Positions 9,367-16,204 of a DNA stretch of 64,000 nucleotides are shown here, in pieces. The position numbers and the translations under genes were made by a program. This DNA is from Saccharothrix sp. NRRL B-16314 (lineage in GTDB: Bacteria > Actinomycetota > Actinomycetes > Mycobacteriales > Pseudonocardiaceae): the NCBI RefSeq assembly GCF_000716595.1, contig NZ_JNXC01000002.1, positions 124,001-188,000 on the forward strand, in the 5' to 3' direction. How positions within the stretch are numbered: position 1 is the first letter of the stretch; each line of letters begins with the position of its first letter. The notes beneath the pieces are model-generated. The model had not been told where the DNA came from. It did no database searches and saw only the letters and a list, made by a program, of their open reading frames with translations.

Positions 9367-9450
9367 TCCACCAACTCCCCTGACCCGCCAAGCGCCTGAC
9401 CCGCCAACCCCTTGGCCCCGCAGGCCCAGCTCTCCACCCGGACACCCGAA

Positions 9451-9532
9451 CCGTCCACTCCGGCACTGCACACCGTCCACTCCGGCACCGCGACCCCGCC
9501 AGTCGGGCACCGCCGACCGTCCACTCCGGCAC
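9451..9532. repeat. Three spaced copies of a 16-bp repeat between convergent genes
   Basis: CCGTCCACTCCGGCAC occurs at 9451-9466, 9473-9488 and 9517-9532, identical each time. The surrounding spacer 9367-9622 holds other short echoes: CTGACCCGCCAA near 9391-9409, and GGTCAGTAC/GGTCAGCAC units at about 9588-9622 that run into the recX stop codon. No ORF in the spacer looks real. Such clusters are common between convergent genes in repeat-rich actinomycetes; function unknown. Confidence 0.8.
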
Positions 9533-9606
9533 GGCGAGTTGGCCGGGGGCGCGCGTGGCTAGCCGGTGCCGGGTCGGTACTGGAGGTCAGTACGGGTCAG
9601 CACGGG

Positions 9607-10191
9607 TCAGTACTGGGTCAGGTCGTCCAGGGTTGTGGTGTCCTCACCGGCGCGGCGCAGTTCTTCGCGCACCACCCGGTAGGCGAGGCCTTCCGGGTAG
9701 CCCTTGCGGGCCAGGGCGGAAACCAGGCGGCGGATCTTGGTGGTGTCGTCCAGGCCACCCATGGTGCGCAGCTTCTTGCGCACCAGGTCCCGCGCCCGGT
9801 CTTCCTCGGCCTGGTCGTCCACCGCTGCGACGGCCTCGGCGACCACCTCGTCCGCCACGCCCTTGCGGCGCAGCTCCATGGCCAGGGCCCGCCTACCCAA
9901 CCCCTGGTAGGTGTGCCGCGAACGGACCCAGACCTCGGCGAAGGCGACGTCGTCGATCAGGCCCGCCCGGTCGAACTTGGCCAGCACCAGTTCGGCCGTC
10001 GGCTCCGTGATGCCCTTGCGCAGCAGCGCATCCTTCAACTCCACGCGCGTCCGGGCCCGTGCGGTGAGCAGCGCGTAGCAGATGTCCGTCGCCTTGCGCT
10101 GCTCCTTCGCCGGGTCGACCGGAACCGGCTCGGTGTCGTCGGCCGAAGGGTCGCGGGACAGCCCGCGACCACGGCCACCTCGTCCAGCCAT
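9607..10191 (-). CDS. recX: Recombination regulator RecX
   Basis: The 194-residue product is made of the three-helix repeats typical of RecX, with KATDICYALLTARARTRVELKDALLRKG, the DDVAFAEVWVRSRH segment and a final RRLVSALARKGYPEGLAYRVV. RecX binds RecA filaments and inhibits recombinase activity. The gene starts six bases after the recA stop, the usual recA-recX arrangement, and should be co-transcribed from the LexA-controlled promoter upstream of recA. An unconserved charged N-terminal tail of about 30 residues precedes the domain. The 3' end overlaps short GGTCAG repeats. Confidence 0.93.
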   Translation of the reverse strand: MAGRGGRGRGLSRDPSADDTEPVPVDPAKEQRKATDICYALLTARARTRVELKDALLRKGITEPTAELVLAKFDRAGLIDDVAFAEVWVRSRHTYQGLGRRALAMELRRKGVADEVVAEAVAAVDDQAEEDRARDLVRKKLRTMGGLDDTTKIRRLVSALARKGYPEGLAYRVVREELRRAGEDTTTLDDLTQY

Positions 10192-10197
10192 GCCAGG

Positions 10198-11244
10198 TTA
10201 GAACTCGACCGGCGCCGCCGGGACGGTGTCGTCGGCGTCGAGGGTGGCGCCGATCCCCAGCTTGTCCTTGATCCGCTTCTCGATCTCGTTGGCCACGTCC
10301 GGGTTGTCGCGCAGGAACTTCCGCGCGTTCTCCTTGCCCTGGCCCAGCTGGTCGCCCTCGTAGGTGTACCAGGCGCCCGACTTGCGCAGGATGCCCTGGT
10401 CGACGCCCATGTCGATGAGCGAACCCTCACGGCTGATGCCCTGGCCGTAGAGGATGTCGAACTCGGCCTGCTTGAACGGCGGGGCCACCTTGTTCTTCAC
10501 GACCTTGACCCTGGTGCGGTTGCCGACCGGCTCGCCGCCGTCCTTCAGGGTCTCGATGCGCCGCACGTCCAGCCGGACCGACGCGTAGAACTTCAACGCC
10601 TTGCCACCGGTCGTGGTCTCGGGCGAGCCGAACATCACGCCGATCTTCTCGCGCAGCTGGTTGATGAAGATCGCGGTGGTGTTGGAGTTGCTGAGCGCGC
10701 CGGTGATCTTCCGCAGCGCCTGGCTCATCAGGCGGGCCTGGAGACCCACGTGGTTGTCGCCCATCTCGCCCTCGATCTCGGCGCGCGGCACCAGGGCCGC
10801 CACCGAGTCGATGACCAGGATGTCGAGGGCGCCGGAACGGACCAGCATGTCCGCGATCTCCAGCGCCTGCTCACCGGTGTCGGGCTGGGAGACCAGCAGC
10901 GCGTCGGTGTCGACGCCCAGCTTCTTGGCGTAGTCCGGGTCGAGCGCGTGCTCGGCGTCGATGAACGCCGCGATGCCGCCGTTGCGCTGGGCGTTGGCCA
11001 CGGCGTGCAGCGCCACCGTCGTCTTACCGGAGGACTCCGGGCCGTAGATCTCCACCACGCGGCCACGCGGCAGGCCGCCGATGCCCAGCGCCACGTCGAG
11101 CGCGATCGCACCGGTGGGGATCACCTGGAGCGGGGCGCGGACTTCGTCGCCGAGCCGCATGACCGAGCCCTTGCCGTACTGTTTGTCGATCTGGGCCAGG
11201 GCCAGTTCGAGGGCCTTGTCCCGGTCGGGTGCCTGGGGTGCCAT
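10198..11244 (-). CDS. recA: Recombinase RecA
   Basis: The 348-residue RecA has Walker A GPESSGKT at residues 68-75, the DNA-binding and LexA-cleavage core, and [19 protein letters not shown] (loop L2). It promotes strand exchange and LexA self-cleavage. No intein is present, unlike M. tuberculosis RecA. A LexA-type palindrome lies about 140 bases upstream (11380-11393), between recA and the DUF3046 gene. The C-terminus is acidic ([15 protein letters not shown]), as usual. recX follows. Confidence 0.98.
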   Translation of the reverse strand: MAPQAPDRDKALELALAQIDKQYGKGSVMRLGDEVRAPLQVIPTGAIALDVALGIGGLPRGRVVEIYGPESSGKTTVALHAVANAQRNGGIAAFIDAEHALDPDYAKKLGVDTDALLVSQPDTGEQALEIADMLVRSGALDILVIDSVAALVPRAEIEGEMGDNHVGLQARLMSQALRKITGALSNSNTTAIFINQLREKIGVMFGSPETTTGGKALKFYASVRLDVRRIETLKDGGEPVGNRTRVKVVKNKVAPPFKQAEFDILYGQGISREGSLIDMGVDQGILRKSGAWYTYEGDQLGQGKENARKFLRDNPDVANEIEKRIKDKLGIGATLDADDTVPAAPVEF

Positions 11245-11379
11245 CTGGAGTCCACCTCGGAGTGTCTTGGGGTCGCTGTGCGATGTCGGGGCCGACGTTA
11301 CGGGTGGGGTCCGACATTTTTCGGCGGGGACCAGGTCACCTGCGGGGTGTCGTCACCCGGTCGTGTCGGGGAGTGTAGC

Positions 11380-11393
11380 CGAACAGGTGTTCG
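11380..11393 (-). promoter_or_regulatory. LexA box (SOS box) upstream of recA
   Basis: CGAACAGGTGTTCG is a perfect inverted repeat (CGAAC-N4-GTTCG) matching the actinobacterial/Bacillus-type LexA operator. It lies 136 bases before the recA start and 23 bases after the stop of the upstream DUF3046 gene. This is the expected place for SOS control of recA-recX. Confidence 0.88.
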
Positions 11394-11415
11394 ACCGCCT
11401 GGCCGACACGCCGGG

Positions 11416-11610
11416 TCACCGCCGCTGTTCCGGCACGTCGAAGGCGTCGCAGACGGCCAGCCAGATCTCCTTGACCGGCAGCCCCGCTTCCAGCGCCTGG
11501 TCGGGCGTCCGGCCACCGAGGGCGGACAGCACGTGGTCGCCGGCTACCATCTCCGCTCTGACCTGGCCGAACTCGTCGGCCATCCGCCGGCGGAACATCG
11601 TGATGCGCAT
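11416..11610 (-). CDS. DUF3046 domain protein
   Basis: A 64-residue small protein, MRITMFRRRM at the start, with EFGQVRAEMVAGDHVLSALGGRT and PVKEIWLAVCDAFDVPEQ. This is the DUF3046 family, which in actinobacteria typically sits directly upstream of recA; its function is unknown. Start ATG 11608-11610 gives the family's normal length; the longer open frame to 11742 overlaps the end of the neighbouring SDR gene. The LexA box lies between this gene and recA, so it is probably not SOS-induced itself. Confidence 0.9.
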   Translation of the reverse strand: MRITMFRRRMADEFGQVRAEMVAGDHVLSALGGRTPDQALEAGLPVKEIWLAVCDAFDVPEQRR

Positions 11611-11674
11611 CGACGTCAGGCTATCGCGCCGCCTTCCGGGCCGGACGGTCGACGTGGTCGTCCACAGTGGATCT

Positions 11675-12427
11675 TCACCGCGCGGCGGCGACCAGGCCGC
11701 CGTCGATGACGAGGTCCTGCCCGTTGATGTAGGACGCTTCACCGGAGGCGAGGAACGCGACGGCGTCGGCGACGTCCTCGGCGGTGCCGACCCGACCGGC
11801 GGCCACCGCGGCGACGACGGCGGCCTGCGCCTCGACGGGGACGTTGTCGTGGAACATCGGGGTCTCGATGTAGCCGGGGCTGACCGAGTTGACCCGCACT
11901 CCCCTGGGTGCCAAGTCGGCCGCGAGAGTGCGCGCCAGGTTGTGCACGGCCGCCTTGGTCGCCGCGTAGAGGGACGCGCCGGCCAGGCCGCGGTGCAGCG
12001 TCCACGACGCGTTGATCACGATCGCGGCGTTGTCGGACAGCAGCGGGAGGGTCTTCTGGACGGTGAAGAACACGCCCTTGAAGTTGATGTCCACGACGCG
12101 GCCGAACTCGGCCTCGGTGACGTCGGCGTTCGGCCGGAACGAAGCGACGCCCGCGTTCGCGAAGACCACGTCCAACCGCCCGTGCCGGTCCCGGATCGCG
12201 GCCGTCAGCGCGTCGAGGTCGGTGAGGCTCGCCACGTCGCCGCGCACCGCGAGGACACCGCCGCCCAGCTCTTCGACCGCAGCGTCCAACCGGGCCTGGT
12301 CGCGCCCGGTGACGACCACCTGCGCGCCCTCGGCGAGCAACCTCCGCGCGGCGGCCAGCCCCATGCCGCTCGTGCCGCCGGTGATGAGCGCGATCTTGTC
12401 CTTGAACCGGGAAGTGCTGTGCGTCAT
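11675..12427 (-). CDS. Short-chain dehydrogenase/reductase (SDR)
   Basis: A 250-residue classical SDR. The Rossmann dinucleotide motif is TGGTSGMG (residues 16-23). NAG appears in the middle (VVFANAGVA), and the catalytic residues are Ser in INASW and Tyr/Lys in LYAATK. SPGYIETPM and INGQDLVIDGG are the usual C-terminal features. The Arg in VVTGRDQAR, after the second strand, favours NADP(H), but this is weak evidence. The substrate is unknown. It lies 69 bases downstream of the MmyB-type regulator on the same strand and may be its target. Confidence 0.9.
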   Translation of the reverse strand: MTHSTSRFKDKIALITGGTSGMGLAAARRLLAEGAQVVVTGRDQARLDAAVEELGGGVLAVRGDVASLTDLDALTAAIRDRHGRLDVVFANAGVASFRPNADVTEAEFGRVVDINFKGVFFTVQKTLPLLSDNAAIVINASWTLHRGLAGASLYAATKAAVHNLARTLAADLAPRGVRVNSVSPGYIETPMFHDNVPVEAQAAVVAAVAAGRVGTAEDVADAVAFLASGEASYINGQDLVIDGGLVAAAR

Positions 12428-12496
12428 GGGACCAGCGTGCCGACGGGCGTGGGGCGCAAACAGTGCGCGCTCAACCTGGGAGCGGCACCACCACCA

Positions 12497-13351
12497 TCAG
12501 ACCGAGGCGACCAGTCCGCGGTGCGACAGGCGTTCGAGCCGCTCCTCGGTCCCGGTGCCCGGCCGCGGGTTGCACAGCTCCAGGTACCGGTCCGAGCGGT
12601 CGGCCACCGCCAGGGTCGTCACGTCGAAGAGCAGGTCACCGGCCTCGGGGTGGTGGATCGCCTTCACCGCCTGCACCGGTGCGCCGACCTCGTGGCGCGC
12701 CCACAGCTCGGCGAACTCGGGGCTCACGGCGCTGAGCGCGTCGACCACCCGGTCGAACTCCGGGTCCGCGGGCGCGTGCGCCGCGTCGGCACGGAAGGCG
12801 GCGACGACGACCGGCGCGACCGACGCCCAGTGGACGTGCATGTCGCGGTACCGGGCGTTGGTGAAGAACGTGATCAGGCAGTTGTGGTCGGTGTCGTCGT
12901 AGCCGAACACCGTCCGGGTCGCGTCGTTGATCGCGAGCAGGTTCCAGTACCGGTCCCGGAGGATCGCGGGTCGCGGCGCCCACGCGTCGATCAGGCGGCG
13001 CAGCTCCGGGCTGACCGCGTCACCACGCGCGCCACCGACGCGCGGCGGGTTGAGGCCGGCCAGCAGGTACAGGTGGGCGCGTTCGAGCTCGGTCAGGCGC
13101 AGCGCCCGGCTGATCGCGTCGAGCACCTCGGCCGACGCGGTGATGTCGCGACCCTGCTCCAGCCAGGTGTACCAGGACACCCCGACACCGGCGAGCGCGG
13201 CGACCTCCTCGCGCCGCAGCCCCGGCGTCCGGCGCCGGCCCACCGCCACCACGCCGACGTCGGCGGGCGTGAGCCGGGCCCGGCAGGTCCGCAGGAAGTC
13301 GCGGAGTTGCTCGCGCCGACGCAGTCTCACCGCAGGGGATTCGCTGGTCAT
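12497..13351 (-). CDS. XRE-family regulator with MmyB-like ligand-binding domain
   Basis: The N-terminal helix-turn-helix (PGLRREEVAALAGVGVSWYTWLEQGRD) is followed by an MmyB-like domain that begins at LLAGLNPPR and contains WNLLAINDATRTVFGYDDTDHNCLITFFTNARYRDM and FDVTTLAVADRSDRYLELCNP. Such proteins are fatty-acid or small-ligand responsive regulators, often of adjacent oxidoreductases. The downstream same-strand SDR gene is a likely target. ATG 13351 was preferred over an ATG 15 bases upstream because MTSESPAVRL matches the family N-terminus. Length 284 is typical. Confidence 0.88.
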   Translation of the reverse strand: MTSESPAVRLRRREQLRDFLRTCRARLTPADVGVVAVGRRRTPGLRREEVAALAGVGVSWYTWLEQGRDITASAEVLDAISRALRLTELERAHLYLLAGLNPPRVGGARGDAVSPELRRLIDAWAPRPAILRDRYWNLLAINDATRTVFGYDDTDHNCLITFFTNARYRDMHVHWASVAPVVVAAFRADAAHAPADPEFDRVVDALSAVSPEFAELWARHEVGAPVQAVKAIHHPEAGDLLFDVTTLAVADRSDRYLELCNPRPGTGTEERLERLSHRGLVASV

Positions 13352-13411
13352 GTGCCACGGTAACAACGGGACCGGACCGCGCGTGGCAGCCGTCCGGCCG
13401 ACGGATCGCGG

Positions 13412-13873
13412 TTACCGCGCCGCCTTCCAGGCCGGGCTGTCGACGTAGTGGTTGTCGAACCGGTCCTGCGAGTCGCGGATCTCCTGCGGGCTCGCCTCGC
13501 CGCGCTGCACGCGGTCGAGCAGCCGGTAGTAGTCGAACCGGCCCATGCCGGGCGTGAAGACGAACAGGACGTCCGCGTCGGCGCCCTTGAGCGCGCCGAA
13601 GGCGTGCGGCACGCGTGGCGGCACGACGAGGAAGTCGCCGCGCTCCAGGGTCACCACGTCCTCGTCCAGCAGCACCTGGAGCGTCCCGTCGAGCACGAAG
13701 AACAACTCCGAGGCTCGGGTGTGGAAGTGCGGCGGCGCGCCGTCCGAGCCGTCGCGGAAAGTGGACCGGTTGCCGGTCAGGCCGTCCAGGTCGGCGAGGA
13801 GGGTGATGACGGCGGCCGGGTCGGCGTCGAGCTTTTCGGCCTGGGCGGAACGGACGAGGAGCGTGTTTTCCAT
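13412..13873 (-). CDS. Cupin domain protein
   Basis: A 153-residue single cupin with the metal-binding motif 1 PPHFHTRASELFFVLDG and motif 2 DFLVVPPRVPHAFG, whose His and Glu residues would bind a metal. The C-terminal extension (FDYYRLLDRVQRGEASPQE) resembles quercetin-dioxygenase-like cupins. I chose ATG 13873 (MENTLLVRS); an ATG 36 bases further upstream is possible. It is divergent from the LysR-type gene at 13945, so it is the obvious regulated partner. Substrate unknown. Confidence 0.85.
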   Translation of the reverse strand: MENTLLVRSAQAEKLDADPAAVITLLADLDGLTGNRSTFRDGSDGAPPHFHTRASELFFVLDGTLQVLLDEDVVTLERGDFLVVPPRVPHAFGALKGADADVLFVFTPGMGRFDYYRLLDRVQRGEASPQEIRDSQDRFDNHYVDSPAWKAAR

Positions 13874-13930
13874 GTGCTCGAGACTCGTCGCCCGGAGGAC
13901 CCCGAACAACGACGGTAACCGGATGGAACG

Positions 13931-13946
13931 ATAACCTGAAGGTTAT
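13931..13946. promoter_or_regulatory. Palindromic operator candidate between cupin and LysR genes
   Basis: ATAACCTGAAGGTTAT is a perfect inverted repeat (ATAACC-N4-GGTTAT) overlapping the ATG of the LysR-type gene at 13945. An AT-rich palindrome in this DNA is notable. It could be the regulator's own binding site and also control the divergent cupin gene. Its arms do not match the T-N11-A spacing exactly, so the link to this regulator is inferred from position. Confidence 0.5.
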
Positions 13947-14784
13947 GGAACGACGTGACCTGGAGGTTTTCCTGGCGCTGGCGGAGGAGCTGCACTTCAG
14001 CCGCACCGCCGAGCGCCTGCACGTCTCCCAGGCGCGGGTCAGCCAGTCCGTCAAGCAGCTGGAACGCCGCATCGGCGCGCCCCTGTTCGAACGCACCAGC
14101 CGTCGCGTCGCCCTGACCCCCATCGGCCGCAGACTGCGGGACGACCTCGCACCTGCCTACCAGCAGATCGTGGACGGCATAGCGCGCGCTGTGGAGGCCG
14201 CGCGCGGGACGGACCTGCTGCGGGTCGGGTTCGAGGCGCCGGCCGTCGCCGACCTCGTCGCGGACGTCCTCGACACCTTCCGCGCCCGCCACCCCGGCAG
14301 CGAGGTGCGCGTGCGCGAGGCCTCGTTCACCGACCCGTTCGCGCTGCTCAGGGCAGGTGAGGTCGATGTGCTGGTGACCATGTTCCCGGTGCGCGAGCCC
14401 GATCTGACGTCCGGTCCGGTGGTCTTCGAGGAGCCCTTGGTGCTCGCCGTGCCCGACACGCACCCGTTCACGCGGCAGAAGTCCGTGACCCTGGAGGACC
14501 TGGGCCGCGACACGGTCTTCCGCGCCTCCTACTGGCGTGACACGACTCCCGATGGCGTCCCGGTGAAGCGCGGACGGGACCTCACGACGTTCCAGGAGCT
14601 GCTCGCCGCCATCGCCGACGGCGAGGGCGTCTGCCCGCTGGGCGCGCACGCGGTCGGCTACTTCACCCGCCCGAAGATCGCGTTCCTGCCGCTGGTGGGC
14701 GCTCCGCACGTGGAGTGGGGACTGGTCTGGCGCAGTGCCGGCGAAACGGCCAGGGTCCGCGAATTCGCCGCGGCGGCGCGCTAA
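13945..14784 (+). CDS. LysR-family transcriptional regulator
   Basis: A 279-residue LTTR. The N-terminal winged helix-turn-helix (LEVFLALAEELHFSRTAERLHVSQARVSQSVKQLERRIGAPLFER) is followed by a periplasmic-binding-protein-like effector domain (LLRVGFEAPAVADLVADVLDTFRARHPGSEV). LTTRs usually regulate the divergent gene, here the cupin at 13412-13873, with a short 71-base intergenic space. A palindrome covers the start codon and suggests autoregulation. The effector is unknown. Confidence 0.93.
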   Translation: MERRDLEVFLALAEELHFSRTAERLHVSQARVSQSVKQLERRIGAPLFERTSRRVALTPIGRRLRDDLAPAYQQIVDGIARAVEAARGTDLLRVGFEAPAVADLVADVLDTFRARHPGSEVRVREASFTDPFALLRAGEVDVLVTMFPVREPDLTSGPVVFEEPLVLAVPDTHPFTRQKSVTLEDLGRDTVFRASYWRDTTPDGVPVKRGRDLTTFQELLAAIADGEGVCPLGAHAVGYFTRPKIAFLPLVGAPHVEWGLVWRSAGETARVREFAAAAR

Positions 14785-14793
14785 CCTCGACGT

Positions 14794-14919
14794 GTGCTGT
14801 TGCTGCAGGAAGACCCCACGGGGATGTCTTCGCCGATCGCCACGATCGCGGTGATCGCCGCGCTGGTGGCGGCGATCGTCGTGGGCGTGCGGGCGCTCTG
14901 GTACAACCGGAAGCGCTGA
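14794..14919 (+). CDS. Possible small single-pass membrane protein, 41 residues
   Basis: GTG 14794 to TGA 14917-14919 encodes a short hydrophilic N-terminus followed by a transmembrane helix of about 22 residues (IATIAVIAALVAAIVVGVRALW) and a basic tail YNRKR. This fits the positive-inside rule for a tiny membrane protein. It begins 10 bases after the LysR-type stop and ends one base before the stop codon of the convergent MFS gene, filling the gap exactly. No ribosome binding site is obvious and no homologue is known to me, so it could be chance. Confidence 0.4.
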   Translation: MLLLQEDPTGMSSPIATIAVIAALVAAIVVGVRALWYNRKR

Positions 14920-16155
14920 TCACCGCACCCGCTGGAGCGACGCGAACAGGCACGCCACCAGCAGCGGCAGCGCGGTGAACCCGACGAGCAGCCCCAACGC
15001 GGCGTAGGACCACGCGGTCACCACCACGCCCGCCGTGATGCCGCCGAGCGCGCCGCCGACGTTCATGCACAGGTCGGACAGGCCCTGCGCGGCCGGCCGG
15101 TCCAGCACCTCCACCGACTCGGTGAGCAGCGCCGATCCCGCCACCAGCCCCGCCGACCAGCCGAAGCCGAGCAGCGCCAGACCGGCGGCGAGCTGCGGCG
15201 CGTCGTGCGAGGGCGCCATGCCCGCGATGCCGGCCGAGGCGACCACGAGCGCGGCGCCGATCGTCAGCACCGGCACCCGGCCCAGCCGGTCGGCCATCCA
15301 CCCGAACAGCGGGCTGGCCGCGTACATCGAGGCGACGTGCAGGCTGATCACCACGCCGACGACGCGCAGCGACGAGCCGCCGTGGTCCATGTGCACCGGG
15401 GTCATCGACATCAGGCCCACCATCGCGGTGTGGCAGAGGGTCACGCCGCCCAGCGCGAGCCTCGCGGTCGGGGGCAGCGACCGCCACAGCGCCTTCGCGC
15501 CCTTGGTCTCGCCCATCCCCCCGGCGCAGTGCGCGGGCGTCACGGCGGACCGCGCGATGGCCAACGGGTCGGGCCTGAGGAACCGCAGGACCACGACCGC
15601 GGCCAGGCAGAACAGCACGGCCGCCAGCAGGTACGGCCCGGCCCCCACCGGCAACCCCAGCCGCACGGCCACGTCACCCGCCGGTGCGGCCAGGTTCGGC
15701 CCGGCCACCGCGCCCAACGTGGCCGCCCACACCACCAGCGCCACCGAGCGCGCCCTGCGGTGGGGGTGGGCCAGGTCGGCGCCCGCGTACCGGCCGGCGA
15801 AGTTCGCGCTGGACGCCGCACCGAACAGGACCAGCGAGACCAGCAGCACGTGCCACGAGCCGAGCACCACCGCGCACGCCGCCACCGCCGCGCCGATCGC
15901 GCCCGCGCCGTAGCCGAAGACCAGCGCCGGACGGCGTCCGCGCCGGGCCGCCATCCGGGCCACCGGCACCGCGAACAGGGCCGCGCCGAGCACCGCGCTG
16001 GTCTGCGCCAGCCCGCCGACCACGTCGGCTTCGGCGAGCACGGCCGCGATGAGAGTGCTCACCGCCAGGCCGATGGTGACGCCCGCCGCGCCGAGCACCT
16101 GGGTCACCGCCAGCACCCGCAGGACCCTGCGCTGCACGACGTCGACCACGGTCAC
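14920..16155 (-). CDS. Major facilitator superfamily transporter
   Basis: A 411-residue protein with about 12 hydrophobic helices in two halves. The MFS loop motif appears as ARMAARRGRRPAL after helix 2 and again as GWMADRLGRVPVL after helix 8. Gly/Ala-rich helices and the absence of a large extra domain fit a drug/metabolite exporter type. The substrate cannot be read. It lies downstream of the Hsp70-like gene on the same strand with a 49-base gap and could be part of that transcript. Confidence 0.9.
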   Translation of the reverse strand: MTVVDVVQRRVLRVLAVTQVLGAAGVTIGLAVSTLIAAVLAEADVVGGLAQTSAVLGAALFAVPVARMAARRGRRPALVFGYGAGAIGAAVAACAVVLGSWHVLLVSLVLFGAASSANFAGRYAGADLAHPHRRARSVALVVWAATLGAVAGPNLAAPAGDVAVRLGLPVGAGPYLLAAVLFCLAAVVVLRFLRPDPLAIARSAVTPAHCAGGMGETKGAKALWRSLPPTARLALGGVTLCHTAMVGLMSMTPVHMDHGGSSLRVVGVVISLHVASMYAASPLFGWMADRLGRVPVLTIGAALVVASAGIAGMAPSHDAPQLAAGLALLGFGWSAGLVAGSALLTESVEVLDRPAAQGLSDLCMNVGGALGGITAGVVVTAWSYAALGLLVGFTALPLLVACLFASLQRVR

Positions 16156-16204
16156 GATCTTGATCGTGCCAAAGGACCGGTGGCGCGGCCAGCCACCGTC
16201 CGGG

